Assembly: GCF_039542345.1 (NCBI RefSeq)
Contig: NZ_BAABHY010000001.1
Coordinates: 1,820,514 to 1,884,513 of the forward strand
Source: Orbus sasakiae
GTDB lineage: Bacteria; Pseudomonadota; Gammaproteobacteria; Enterobacterales; Orbaceae
DNA length: 64,000 nucleotides
Reading direction: 5' to 3'
Shown: one piece after another, positions 40,419 through 50,293 of the stretch
Numbering within the stretch: the stretch's first letter is position 1
Layout: each line of letters opens with the position of its first letter
Made by a program: the position numbers and the translations under genes
The notes under the pieces: model-generated
The model's input: only the letters and a program-made list of their open reading frames with translations
Databases searched by the model: none
Told to the model about the DNA's origin: nothing

Positions 40419-42029
40419 TTAAACTGGCCAGTTTTTCATACCAAAAGCAGAGGTAATTGGATAACGACGCCCCTTACCAAAATTGCGCGAAGTAATTTTC
40501 GGCCCAACCGCTGACTGGCGGCGTTTATATTCATTAATATCCACTAATTTAATGACACGACGTATCGTTTGTTCATCATAACCTAATTTCACTAAATCAT
40601 TAACCGATAGATCTTGCTCAACATACCCTTTTAAGATTCCATCTAAAATATCATAGGGTGGCAAACTATCTTCATCTTTTTGATCCGGAGCCAGTTCCGC
40701 TGAAGGTGGTCTTGTGATCACACGTTCGGGTATCACATATGATAAAGTATTACGGTATTTAGATAATGCAAATACCAAGGTTTTTGGCACATCTTTTAGC
40801 ACATCAAAGCCACCGGCCATATCACCATATAACGTTGCATAACCCACTGACATTTCACTTTTATTGCCCGTTGTTAAAACTAACTGACGACGTTTATTAG
40901 ATAATGCCATTAATATGACACCACGACAACGTGCTTGCAGGTTTTCTTCGGTGGTATCACGTGTTGTGTTACCAAACAGTGGCGTTAATTGTGACATAAA
41001 TGCATCAAACATCGACTCAATTGAGGTAATATTAAACTCAACCCCTAAAATTTCGGCTTCTTCTTTTGCATCAGCAATACTGATATCAGCTGTATAACGA
41101 AAGGGCATCATTACCGCTTGCACTTTATCTTTACCTAGTGCATCAACGGCGATAGCTAAGGTTAAAGCAGAATCAATCCCACCAGATAAACCTAAAACCG
41201 CGCCATTGAAACCATTTTTAGTCACATAATCTCGTGTTGCTAGCACTAATGCCTGATAGATACACGCTAATTGATTTTCTTCGCTACACACTGGCTGAAT
41301 GTCAGCCTTAAGATAATCCTTAATGACAGCAACATGGGGTTCAAATGATTTCAGCTGGCAAGTCTTATTACCTTGCGAATCACAAATAAAGGAACCACCA
41401 TCAAAAACCAATTCATCTTGCCCACCAATTTGATTCACATAGACAATCGGTAATGCCGTCCTTTTAGCATGATGTTGAACTAACGTTTGTCGATGCGACT
41501 GTTTTTCATAATCATAAGGTGATGCATTAATGGCAATAACAAGCTCAGCTTGTAAATGATGTAGTTTGTCAATAGGCTGATTTTGCCATAAATCTTCACA
41601 AATTAATAACCCAATTTGCTTGCCTTTAAATTCAACGACAACATCTTTTGTTCCAGCCGTAAAATAACGTTTTTCATCAAAAACATCATAATTAGGTAAG
41701 CACTGTTTATGATAGATAGCGATCTGCTTGCCTTGATAAAAAAATGATACTGAATTATAAATTTTATCATCTAGCCAAGTTGGATGACCCACAACAACAC
41801 CGCAATTTTGGCTTGCGAGTTGAATTTGAGCTAAAGACGATTCACAGCGTTGTTTAAAATCTGCTCGATAGATTAAATCCTCTGGCGGGTAGCCACATAC
41901 GGCAAGTTCTGAAAAAATTAATAAATCTTCACTTAAATGATGATTGATTAATTCAATAATACGTACTGTATTTCCTTCAATATCACCGACTCGAAAATTT
42001 TGTTGGGCTAAAACAAGAGACAAAGACAT
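40419..42029 (-). CDS. nadE: NAD synthetase, glutamine-hydrolysing
   Basis: The 536-residue fusion has an N-terminal nitrilase-type glutaminase domain with E41, K108 and C144 (the E-K-C triad) and a C-terminal synthetase with GLSGGIDS (280-287) for AMP binding. It makes NAD from deamido-NAD using glutamine, unlike the 275-residue ammonia-only enzyme of E. coli. Its tie to glnB, which senses glutamine, is striking. No NadR operator was found before it. Confidence 0.95.
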   Translation of the reverse strand: MSLSLVLAQQNFRVGDIEGNTVRIIELINHHLSEDLLIFSELAVCGYPPEDLIYRADFKQRCESSLAQIQLASQNCGVVVGHPTWLDDKIYNSVSFFYQGKQIAIYHKQCLPNYDVFDEKRYFTAGTKDVVVEFKGKQIGLLICEDLWQNQPIDKLHHLQAELVIAINASPYDYEKQSHRQTLVQHHAKRTALPIVYVNQIGGQDELVFDGGSFICDSQGNKTCQLKSFEPHVAVIKDYLKADIQPVCSEENQLACIYQALVLATRDYVTKNGFNGAVLGLSGGIDSALTLAIAVDALGKDKVQAVMMPFRYTADISIADAKEEAEILGVEFNITSIESMFDAFMSQLTPLFGNTTRDTTEENLQARCRGVILMALSNKRRQLVLTTGNKSEMSVGYATLYGDMAGGFDVLKDVPKTLVFALSKYRNTLSYVIPERVITRPPSAELAPDQKDEDSLPPYDILDGILKGYVEQDLSVNDLVKLGYDEQTIRRVIKLVDINEYKRRQSAVGPKITSRNFGKGRRYPITSAFGMKNWPV

Positions 42030-42307
42030 ATAAAACTCATTATGCAGACAAAAATAAGCATTAAGTTTAAATGATTCTAAGTTGCGCTGCTAGTTTTTTA
42101 TGTTTAAGATATTTCGATTATGTGACATATTGTTAGTAACTGTTTTAAGTATCAGGATAAATGTGTTTTCATCTTCATGTTTATCTAAAAAAATGGTGAT
42201 TCATCTTATTTCAGTGCTAACCAATATCTATAACATCACAGATGATACTTGCCATTTCATAAACAATAACAGGCGCGCAGTACAACACTTTATAGGGATA
42301 ATTCACC

Positions 42308-43390
42308 ATGTTAAAAACACTGATGGTTTCATTGAATGAACGTAGTTACCCAATTACAATAGGTGAAAACACATTAAATACGTTCGAACACTTTCAATTA
42401 AAGTCAGGTCAACGTGTTCTTATTGCAACGAATCAAACCATAGCACCGATTTATCTTGCTGATTTAACCACTATGCTTGAAAAAAATGGTATCAAAACCG
42501 ACCATGTTATTGTTCCTGATGGTGAACAATTTAAAACGATGGAAACATGGAACACCATTTTATCGGCATTATTAAAAAATAATCATACGCGAAACTCGAT
42601 TTTGATTGCACTTGGCGGTGGCGTTATTGGTGATGTGGCTGGCTTTGCAGCAGCGTGTTATCAACGTGGCATTAAATTTATCCAATTACCCACCACCTTA
42701 TTATCACAAGTTGATTCCTCTGTTGGCGGTAAAACAGCAATTAATCATCCGCTAGGCAAAAATATGATCGGCGCGTTCTATCAACCTCAATCGGTTGTCA
42801 TTGATCTTAATTGCTTGAAAACACTACCGCAACGAGAACTATCAGCCGGTCTAGCTGAAGTCATAAAATACGGTATTATTCTTGATGCAGACTTTTTTAC
42901 ATGGCTAGAACATCATATTGAAGATCTTTTAGCACTCGATCCTAAGGCAATGAGTTACTGTATTTATCGCTGCTGTGAATTAAAAGCGCAAGTCGTCGCT
43001 GCTGATGAAACGGAGCAAGATTTGCGCGCGATTTTAAATCTGGGTCATACTTATGGTCACGCTATTGAAGCTGAACTTGGATATGGTAATTGGTTACATG
43101 GTGAGGCAGTCAGCGTTGGTATACTAATGGCGGCGCATGCAGCAAGACAGCTAGGTTGTTTTAATGAAAATGATATCACGCGAATCAAAGATCTTTTAAT
43201 GAAAGCCAAACTTCCCGTTAGTCGACCAAAACAGATGTCAACGCAATCCTATATTGCGCATATGTTGCGTGATAAAAAAGTGTTATCGGGACAGTTACGT
43301 TTAGTATTGCCGACCAAAATCGGTCATGTTGAAGTGGTTGATAACGTTAGCCAAGATGTGGTCTTGCAATCAATCGACAATGTCGCTTAA
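42308..43390 (+). CDS. aroB: 3-dehydroquinate synthase
   Basis: The 360-residue enzyme carries out the second step of the shikimate pathway. NAD-binding GGGVIGDVAGFAAACYQRG (about 99-117), TTLLSQVDSSVGGKTAINHP and the metal ligands in HTYGHAIEAELGY and WLHGEAVSVG match the family. It starts in the same gap as divergent nadE; the 278 bases before it hold no gene. It converges on a small membrane-protein gene through a perfect hairpin. Confidence 0.97.
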   Translation: MLKTLMVSLNERSYPITIGENTLNTFEHFQLKSGQRVLIATNQTIAPIYLADLTTMLEKNGIKTDHVIVPDGEQFKTMETWNTILSALLKNNHTRNSILIALGGGVIGDVAGFAAACYQRGIKFIQLPTTLLSQVDSSVGGKTAINHPLGKNMIGAFYQPQSVVIDLNCLKTLPQRELSAGLAEVIKYGIILDADFFTWLEHHIEDLLALDPKAMSYCIYRCCELKAQVVAADETEQDLRAILNLGHTYGHAIEAELGYGNWLHGEAVSVGILMAAHAARQLGCFNENDITRIKDLLMKAKLPVSRPKQMSTQSYIAHMLRDKKVLSGQLRLVLPTKIGHVEVVDNVSQDVVLQSIDNVA

Positions 43391-43394
43391 CGAT

Positions 43395-43425
43395 TTGCCT
43401 GTCAATCTCATTGTTTGACAGGCAA
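43395..43425. terminator. bidirectional hairpin after aroB
   Basis: A perfect 11-bp stem (TTGCCTGTCAA 43395-43405 with TTGACAGGCAA 43415-43425) and a 9-base loop lie between the aroB stop and the convergent gene at 43433. There is no long T run, but position and symmetry fit a shared terminator. Confidence 0.65.
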
Positions 43426-43432
43426 TGTAATA

Positions 43433-43912
43433 TTAAAACGATGTGTTTAAGCTTTCTGCATAACGTCGCTTGCGATACAAGATAGCCAAAACAATGCCTA
43501 CAATACAACATAAGTAGGGCGCAATAAAAATAAAAGTTATATAGCCAAAAAATATTGGTATCATAAAAAAGAGACCAAATAATAATCCCAAGATTAAACA
43601 AACCCGATTATTATTTTTTGGCGCCATTGCACTACCAAAAAAACAAAAAGCAAACGTGCCAATCACTTGTCCTATCATACTACCGAGAACAAAACCGATC
43701 CAAAATGCCGCATCGGGCGTGATGCCTGGAATAATACTGATGAGTATAAACATCACAAGAAGTAAAATAAACTTCACTACCACGTAACTTAAAATAGCAA
43801 TAGGTAGGACAAATAGCCAATTCATCACAGGGGGTAAATTAATAGCAAATGTAAATTTCCCCGTATCTGGTGTGATGATACGGTGATATAAATTCGTGAT
43901 TCGATTCTTCAT
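43433..43912 (-). CDS. small inner-membrane protein, function unknown
   Basis: The 159-residue protein has four hydrophobic segments, a long one around residues 30-60 and others near 65-90, 100-120 and 120-145, and a basic C-terminus (YRKRRYAES). No signature is recognised. It lies 24 bases downstream of mrp in the same direction and so may be cotranscribed with it. It may be a lineage-specific membrane protein. Confidence 0.65.
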   Translation of the reverse strand: MKNRITNLYHRIITPDTGKFTFAINLPPVMNWLFVLPIAILSYVVVKFILLLVMFILISIIPGITPDAAFWIGFVLGSMIGQVIGTFAFCFFGSAMAPKNNNRVCLILGLLFGLFFMIPIFFGYITFIFIAPYLCCIVGIVLAILYRKRRYAESLNTSF

Positions 43913-43936
43913 TTATGTGTTCTCTGTATAATGCAG

Positions 43937-45022
43937 TTATAATGATTTAAAGGCGATATCGGGTAAAATCACTTTACCTTGAAAATAAAGTTCTGCTGCA
44001 ATACGATCAGCAAGTTCATTGTATATCTGGCTAAATGGGTTATCTGGCTGGCTTATCACAGTAGGACGACCATTATCAAGATCTTGTCTTAATACCCGAT
44101 CTAGTGGAATTTGTCCCAATAATTGGGTGTGATAGTGTTTGGCAAGTTGTGCTGCTCCGCCTTCCCCAAAAATGGCCTCGTGATGGCCGCAGTTTTCACA
44201 AATATGGTAGCTCATATTTTCAATTATGCCGATTGTTGGAATATTGACTTTATTAAACATCGTGATGCCTTTTTTGGCATCAATCAAGGCAATATCCTGC
44301 GGCGTCGTCACAATGACACTCCCAGTAACAGGAATACTTTGTGCTAACGTCAATTGAATATCACCCGTACCAGGTGGCATATCAATCACAAGATAATCTA
44401 ATTCAGGCCACATTGTATCTTGTAAAATTTGTAATAGCGCTTTACTCGCCATCGGACCACGCCAAACCATCGCATTGTCTTGCTCAACTAAATAGCCGAT
44501 TGAATTGGTGGCTAATCCAAATGCCATAATCGGCATCATATGCTGATTATCAGGAGACATTGGATGTTGATTTTGTGTTCCCAACATTGTCGGAATTGAG
44601 GGGCCATAAATATCAGCATCAAGTAAACCCACTTTGGCACCTTCGTGTTGCAAGGCTAAAGCAAGGTTGACCGCCGTCGTCGATTTCCCCACCCCCCCTT
44701 TACCTGAACTCACAACAATAATGTTTTTAATATTCTTAACCGCATGCTGCTCATTGGCGCGCTTTAACGTTGCAATATCATATTCAATTGACCAGTCAAT
44801 GTGACGTGCTTGGGTACATTGCTGTAATTCGTTACCAACTGTCTTTTGTAATAAACCAAAAACAGTTTGCCACGCAAACGGCATCACTAATTTAATCGTT
44901 AATATTCCATCATTTAACTCACACTGTTTGATTGCATTGAGTTCCATTAAATTTTTAGATAGTGTTGGATGCGTAAATGCGGCGAGGATTGATTTAACCT
45001 GAGATAAATCGTTCACAGACAT
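43937..45022 (-). CDS. mrp: iron-sulfur cluster carrier ATPase Mrp/ApbC
   Basis: The 361-residue P-loop ATPase transfers Fe-S clusters to apoproteins. It has an N-terminal DUF59-like domain (about 1-90), the deviant Walker A GKGGVGKST (107-115), DIYGPSIPTMLG, DMPPGTGDIQLTL and the cluster-binding pair C-E-N-C in ENMSYHICENCG. It is divergent from metG, the same neighbour as in E. coli. Confidence 0.96.
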   Translation of the reverse strand: MSVNDLSQVKSILAAFTHPTLSKNLMELNAIKQCELNDGILTIKLVMPFAWQTVFGLLQKTVGNELQQCTQARHIDWSIEYDIATLKRANEQHAVKNIKNIIVVSSGKGGVGKSTTAVNLALALQHEGAKVGLLDADIYGPSIPTMLGTQNQHPMSPDNQHMMPIMAFGLATNSIGYLVEQDNAMVWRGPMASKALLQILQDTMWPELDYLVIDMPPGTGDIQLTLAQSIPVTGSVIVTTPQDIALIDAKKGITMFNKVNIPTIGIIENMSYHICENCGHHEAIFGEGGAAQLAKHYHTQLLGQIPLDRVLRQDLDNGRPTVISQPDNPFSQIYNELADRIAAELYFQGKVILPDIAFKSL

Positions 45023-45056
45023 GATTTAACCTTTGTAACAAAATTATTTATGATAA

Positions 45057-45081
45057 ATTATCGCACAAATCTGGCGATAAT
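45057..45081. promoter_or_regulatory. inverted repeat between mrp and metG
   Basis: A perfect 8-bp inverted repeat (ATTATCGC 45057-45064 with GCGATAAT 45074-45081) with a 9-base spacer lies in the divergent promoter region. It could be a protein-binding site or chance; no known regulator fits. Confidence 0.3.
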
Positions 45082-45249
45082 CCTATGTTTGATGTAGTAT
45101 TTGTAAATCATTTTGAAGGTATCCTTTGATTTATCATACAACGATCTGATGATGAAAAATAAATGTTTTTTCATTATATTAATCTGGCAAAGTATACTAT
45201 CAATAGTTTAAATCAATATCCCAATCAGCAAGCATTAAAAGGTAAAAAA

Positions 45250-47277
45250 ATGACTGACAAACGTAGAATTTTGGTAACATGCGCCCTTCCTTACGCTAAT
45301 GGCTCGATTCATTTAGGCCACATGCTTGAGCATATTCAAGCAGACGTTTGGGTTCGTTACCAACGAATGCGAGGTCAAGAAATCTACTTCATCTGTGCTG
45401 ATGATGCTCATGGTACGCCGATTATGCTAAAAGCAGAGCAAATGGGGATTTCACCAGAACAGCTTATCGCAAAAGTGAAAGAAGAACATCAACACGATTT
45501 TGCAGGATTTAATATCAGTTTTGATAATTATCATTCAACGCATAGCCCTGAAAACCGAGCACTATCTGAGCTCATTTATGGTAGATTAAAAGCAAATGGT
45601 TATATTAAAACAAAAGTCATTTCACAACTTTTTGATCCTGAAAAGCAGATGTTTTTACCCGATCGTTTTGTAAAAGGGACCTGCCCGGTATGTAAATCAC
45701 CAGATCAATATGGTGATAATTGTGAAGTCTGTAGTGCCACCTATAGCCCAATTGATCTCATCAACCCAAGATCGGTTGTTTCTGGTGCAACACCGGTTAT
45801 CAAAGAATCAGAGCACTACTTCTTTGACTTACCTGAATTTAAGTCAATGTTACAAGAGTGGATTCGCTCAGGTTCATTACAAGAACAAGTTGCAAATAAA
45901 ATGCAAGAATGGTTTGAATCTGGGTTACAACCGTGGGATATTAGCCGCGATGCACCTTATTTTGGTTTTGAAATCCCCGAAGCACCTGGCAAATACTTTT
46001 ACGTTTGGCTTGATGCCCCTATCGGCTATATGGGATCATTCAAAAACTATTGTGATCGTGTCGGCAATGTAAATTTTGATGACTTTTGGCATAAAACATC
46101 CAACACCGAGTTATACCATTTTATCGGTAAAGACATCGTTTATTTCCACAGTTTATTTTGGCCTGCCATGTTAGACGGTAGCGAGCATCGTAAGCCGACC
46201 AATATTTTTGTACACGGTTATGTGACAGTAGATGGCGCAAAAATGTCAAAATCACGCGGGACATTTATCCAAGCAAATACCTATTTAAAACATCTCGATC
46301 CTGATTGTTTACGCTATTACTATGCTGCAAAATCATCCGCAACAATTGATGACATTGATTTAAATTTAGAAGATTTTGTACAACGCGTTAATAGCGATAT
46401 TGTGAATAAAGTGGTTAACTTGGCTTCACGTTGTGCTGGGTTTATTAATAAACGTTTTGACGGTCAATTGTCTTCTCATATTGCTGAACCAAAACTTTAT
46501 GAGCAATTTGTACAAAAAGCGGCATCGATTGAAAACCACTTTGAAAATCGTGAATTGGGTAAAGCCATTCGTGAAATCATGGCGCTAGCCGATGAAGCCA
46601 ATCGTTATATTGATGACAAAGCGCCATGGGTTGTCGCAAAACAAGATGGTCAAGAGCAACAATTACAAGATATTTGTTCAATGGGTATTAACCTATTTAA
46701 AATTTTAATGACTTATTTAAAACCCATTGTACCTAATTTGGCTGAACGTACAGAAGTCTTTTTAAATGCACCCTTGCAATGGGATGAAATTAATCAGCCT
46801 TTGATTAGCCATCAAGTCAATAAGTTTAAAGCACTGTTTACACGTATTGAAATGATCAATATTGAAAAATTAATTGAAGAAACAAAAACATTATTAGCTC
46901 CCGTTGAAACACCATCGAACAGTGATGTTGAAGCGATTGAACCAACCATCAACTTTGATGATTTCGCTAAAGTAGATTTACGCGTTGCATTAATTAAAGA
47001 AGCTAAATTTGTTGATGGTTCTGATAAATTGTTACAGTTAACATTGGATATTGGTAGCGAAATTCGCAATGTATTTTCAGGTATTCGTAGTGCTTATCCT
47101 GATCCTAAATGCCTTGAAGGTAAACTCACAGTGATGGTCGCGAACCTTGCGCCACGTAAAATGCGTTTTGGTCTATCACAGGGAATGGTGTTATGTGCTA
47201 GCGGTAAAGATGATAAAGGTGGATTATATCTACTATCACCTGATAGTGGTGCTAAACCCGGTATGAAAATCAGTTAA
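45250..47277 (+). CDS. metG: methionine-tRNA ligase
   Basis: The 675-residue class I enzyme starts at the ATG at 45250, which has AAAGG seven bases before it and gives the family start MTDKRRILVTCALPYANG. HLGHM is the HIGH motif, the zinc knuckle is CPVCKSPDQYGDNCEVC, and KMSKS is intact near 340. A C-terminal tRNA-binding domain (about 575-675) makes the dimeric long form, like E. coli MetG (677 residues). Confidence 0.98.
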   Translation: MTDKRRILVTCALPYANGSIHLGHMLEHIQADVWVRYQRMRGQEIYFICADDAHGTPIMLKAEQMGISPEQLIAKVKEEHQHDFAGFNISFDNYHSTHSPENRALSELIYGRLKANGYIKTKVISQLFDPEKQMFLPDRFVKGTCPVCKSPDQYGDNCEVCSATYSPIDLINPRSVVSGATPVIKESEHYFFDLPEFKSMLQEWIRSGSLQEQVANKMQEWFESGLQPWDISRDAPYFGFEIPEAPGKYFYVWLDAPIGYMGSFKNYCDRVGNVNFDDFWHKTSNTELYHFIGKDIVYFHSLFWPAMLDGSEHRKPTNIFVHGYVTVDGAKMSKSRGTFIQANTYLKHLDPDCLRYYYAAKSSATIDDIDLNLEDFVQRVNSDIVNKVVNLASRCAGFINKRFDGQLSSHIAEPKLYEQFVQKAASIENHFENRELGKAIREIMALADEANRYIDDKAPWVVAKQDGQEQQLQDICSMGINLFKILMTYLKPIVPNLAERTEVFLNAPLQWDEINQPLISHQVNKFKALFTRIEMINIEKLIEETKTLLAPVETPSNSDVEAIEPTINFDDFAKVDLRVALIKEAKFVDGSDKLLQLTLDIGSEIRNVFSGIRSAYPDPKCLEGKLTVMVANLAPRKMRFGLSQGMVLCASGKDDKGGLYLLSPDSGAKPGMKIS

Positions 47278-47282
47278 TCTTC

Positions 47283-47303
47283 AAAGGGGCTCTGCTCCTT
47301 TTT
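47283..47303 (+). terminator. intrinsic terminator of metG
   Basis: AAAGGGGC (47283-47290) pairs with GCTCCTTT (47294-47301) with one G-T pair and a 3-base loop, and runs into TTTTT. It is 5 bases after the stop codon. Confidence 0.75.
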
Positions 47304-47488
47304 AGATCAAATCGGTTAATAATCTTAACAAAGTTACGCATAATAAGGCTAAGAAAATGTCGAAATATCCAATTAATCATTAGCATTAAAAGTATAATAA
47401 TTATCAATTAAATCCTGTTTCCCCCTATTCCAAAACATCTAATTTACTGTCATACTAATTAAGCCTAGACAATAACAAAGAGAACAAA

Positions 47489-50263
47489 ATGACGTCAGGA
47501 TTCACTTTCTTTATACTGCTTATTTTATGTGTTGTTGCATTGATTGCCTTCTTAAGTTTACAAGGGCGAGTGACTGCATTACAAATCCAATTACTGACAT
47601 TAAAAAAACGTTTAGATGAACTTGCTGATCAAAAAACGGTTCCTGTAGACAAAACGCAATCCGCTGAATCAAACAGTCTAAAAAATCCAAGTACGCCAAC
47701 CGTTACCAACACTGTGATATCCAAACCACTCGTGGCACCGTCATCGATGACAACAAACATAGTCAATCAACCAATTCAATCGATGGTACCGACGCCACAA
47801 GCAAGTCAACTTAACCCAGTGACGCCACCGCAAAATAGCAAAACGATGCCTAATCGTGTCGCGGATGAAAATAGCCTCGGTCATCGCGTTATTCAATGGT
47901 TAGTAAAAGGTAATCCAGTGGCTAAAGTTGCTATTATCATTTTATTCTTTGGCTTATCCTACTTACTCAAATACAGTATTGACCACGGATTATTATCACC
48001 CCAAATCCGTATTCTTGGTTCATTAGCGCTTGGTATTGCACTACTCACGATTGGCTGGCGCTTGCGTAATAAAAAATCATTGTATGCGTTAATTTTGCAA
48101 GGTGGCGCAATTGGTGTTATTTATCTGACCTTATTTGCTGCTTTCAAGTTATATGGCTTAGTGCCTTTACTGTTAACCTTTGCGTTGTTAATTATCATTT
48201 GTGCAACAAGCATTATGTTTGCGATTTTACAACGCGCAATCAGTTTGGCTATTATCGCCTGCGTTGGTGGTTATTTAGCACCAATTCTATTATCAACCGG
48301 TAGCGGTAATCATATTGCACTTTTTAGCTATTATTTACTGATTTCAACGGCTATTTTAATTATTAGTTTTTGGCAATCTTGGCGCTTACTCAATTTAATC
48401 GGTTTCGTCTTTACTTTTGTTGTCGCCATGCTGTGGGGTTACCGCAGTTTCCAAGCACCATTCTATATTGAGTGTCAAATTTTTATCCTTGCTAACATGT
48501 TAATATATGGCGTACTTGCAGTATTGCTATCAGTACGAAATCAACAAAAAGAGCCCTACCAAAATGTGCTTGATTTAATATTACTATTTTCGGTTCCTTT
48601 AACTGCATTTAGTTTGCAGTACGCAATCACGCAACAATGGCAGTATGCTCCTGCTTTCTCAGCATTAGGTTTCGGACTCTTTTATTTAGTCGGATCATTT
48701 GTTGTGTTACGTGTTTGGCGTCAGCAAGCCAAACATTTAGCGCTTTATGGGCTGGCTATTGGTCTTGGATTTAGCACCTTAGCTGTTCCGCTCGCATTAA
48801 CAGCCAATTGGACGGCGATCGTTTGGTTAATTGAAGGGACAGCAATAAGTTATGCCGCTTTATCTCAGAAGCAGTATCGTTTCGCTTGGGCTGGTGCTTT
48901 AATCGTCATACTTGGTGCCATCAGTGCACTATTTGCCAATGTCACTTATATCAATGACGTTAACTTTATCACGTTATATGGCGTGATGAGTGCCATCATT
49001 TTATTTAATGGCTGTTTATGGCACCACTATCGAAACTTAGATGCAAGCTCGGATGGAATTAAATTATTATTTATCATTATTGCAATAATTTCTTGGTCAA
49101 CATGGATTATCCAAGGGGTTGTACGTATCGATCAAACAACGTCTTATGTGGTTCAACCAATCATTGCTTGTTATGTGATTGCTGTTTGGTTATGGTTTGT
49201 AATCGGTCGTAAAATTGATTGGCCTTTATTACGCTATGCGGTGATTACATTGTGGCCAGTATTAGCATTAGCACTTGCGAATAATATTCACTTTTACCTT
49301 CATACTTATTATGCTGGATTATGGGGGCTAAGTTGGTTAGCTGCGTTTATCAGTGCTTATTGTTATCTGTATTTTGATAAGGATAACTTAAAAGATAATC
49401 AGCAATTGTCGATGATATTACATATCAGCTTATTATGGATTGTTTTGGCTTGGCTTTACTACGAAATAAACGGGATGTTAACATTCCTACCATGGGGCTT
49501 TGATGTCATAAAATGGTCGGTATTGACCGTCTTCACATCAGTCATTATTTTGGTCTTTTTCCTACTGAGTCAATACCGCCGTTTCCCAATTGATGGTTTT
49601 GCAGCGCAATATTGGAAAATTGGGCTATTACCTGTTGGTTTTTATTTGGCATTCAAACTTGTTACTGGTTTATATAGTAGTGGGCAAATTATTTATTGGA
49701 CGTATGTTCCTTTCATCAATCCATTAGAAGAAGCAGCTGTATTAGGGCTAATGATGTTTGCCATTTGGTTAAATCAACTTGTTGCGTTGACAAGCGGTAA
49801 TCAAAAAATGCCAACCACATCAAGGCAGCATTCAGTGATGGCCGTATTATTCATCATCACACTCACCTTCTTGTGGTCAAACAGTGTGATTTTACGTTCT
49901 CTGAGTCAATGGCTAGAGATCTCATGGTCATTTTATGCGTTATGGCATAATAATATTGTTCAAGTCGTCTTATCACTCGTTTGGACATTAAGTGCGGTGA
50001 TATTGATCGCAATTGCACATCGTTATTTGTTACGTAACGTTTGGTTTATTGGGGTGATTTTACAGGTCATTGTTGTACTCAAACTTATCATTATTGATAG
50101 TGTTGAACTGGACGGATTGATGAGGGCCTTTGCCTTTATTGGCGTTGCATTACTCATGTTAGTGATTGGTTACTTAGCTCCGCTACCGCCCAAAAATAAT
50201 AAAAAGAATCCATTGCAAAGCATAGATTCTAACGTAAAAGATCATCGTGCTAGCATAGAATAA
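47489..50263 (+). CDS. DUF2339-family polytopic membrane protein
   Basis: The 924-residue protein starts with a membrane helix (about 1-24), a coiled-coil-like stretch (RVTALQIQLLTLKKRLDEL) and a proline/serine-rich linker to about 140. After VIQWLVKGNPVAKVAIIILFFG come about 24 hydrophobic segments to the end. This is the DUF2339 architecture; no function is established. It is 30 bases upstream of a DUF3999 gene, the usual partner, so the two probably act together at the envelope. Confidence 0.85.
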   Translation: MTSGFTFFILLILCVVALIAFLSLQGRVTALQIQLLTLKKRLDELADQKTVPVDKTQSAESNSLKNPSTPTVTNTVISKPLVAPSSMTTNIVNQPIQSMVPTPQASQLNPVTPPQNSKTMPNRVADENSLGHRVIQWLVKGNPVAKVAIIILFFGLSYLLKYSIDHGLLSPQIRILGSLALGIALLTIGWRLRNKKSLYALILQGGAIGVIYLTLFAAFKLYGLVPLLLTFALLIIICATSIMFAILQRAISLAIIACVGGYLAPILLSTGSGNHIALFSYYLLISTAILIISFWQSWRLLNLIGFVFTFVVAMLWGYRSFQAPFYIECQIFILANMLIYGVLAVLLSVRNQQKEPYQNVLDLILLFSVPLTAFSLQYAITQQWQYAPAFSALGFGLFYLVGSFVVLRVWRQQAKHLALYGLAIGLGFSTLAVPLALTANWTAIVWLIEGTAISYAALSQKQYRFAWAGALIVILGAISALFANVTYINDVNFITLYGVMSAIILFNGCLWHHYRNLDASSDGIKLLFIIIAIISWSTWIIQGVVRIDQTTSYVVQPIIACYVIAVWLWFVIGRKIDWPLLRYAVITLWPVLALALANNIHFYLHTYYAGLWGLSWLAAFISAYCYLYFDKDNLKDNQQLSMILHISLLWIVLAWLYYEINGMLTFLPWGFDVIKWSVLTVFTSVIILVFFLLSQYRRFPIDGFAAQYWKIGLLPVGFYLAFKLVTGLYSSGQIIYWTYVPFINPLEEAAVLGLMMFAIWLNQLVALTSGNQKMPTTSRQHSVMAVLFIITLTFLWSNSVILRSLSQWLEISWSFYALWHNNIVQVVLSLVWTLSAVILIAIAHRYLLRNVWFIGVILQVIVVLKLIIIDSVELDGLMRAFAFIGVALLMLVIGYLAPLPPKNNKKNPLQSIDSNVKDHRASIE

Positions 50264-50293
50264 CTCTGCTAGCGGAAAAATATAAATATTAGG

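Noticed and set aside
42100..42339. 79-residue open frame overlapping the aroB start
   Set aside because: It runs through the aroB ribosome site in another frame, with no ribosome site of its own and no recognisable features.
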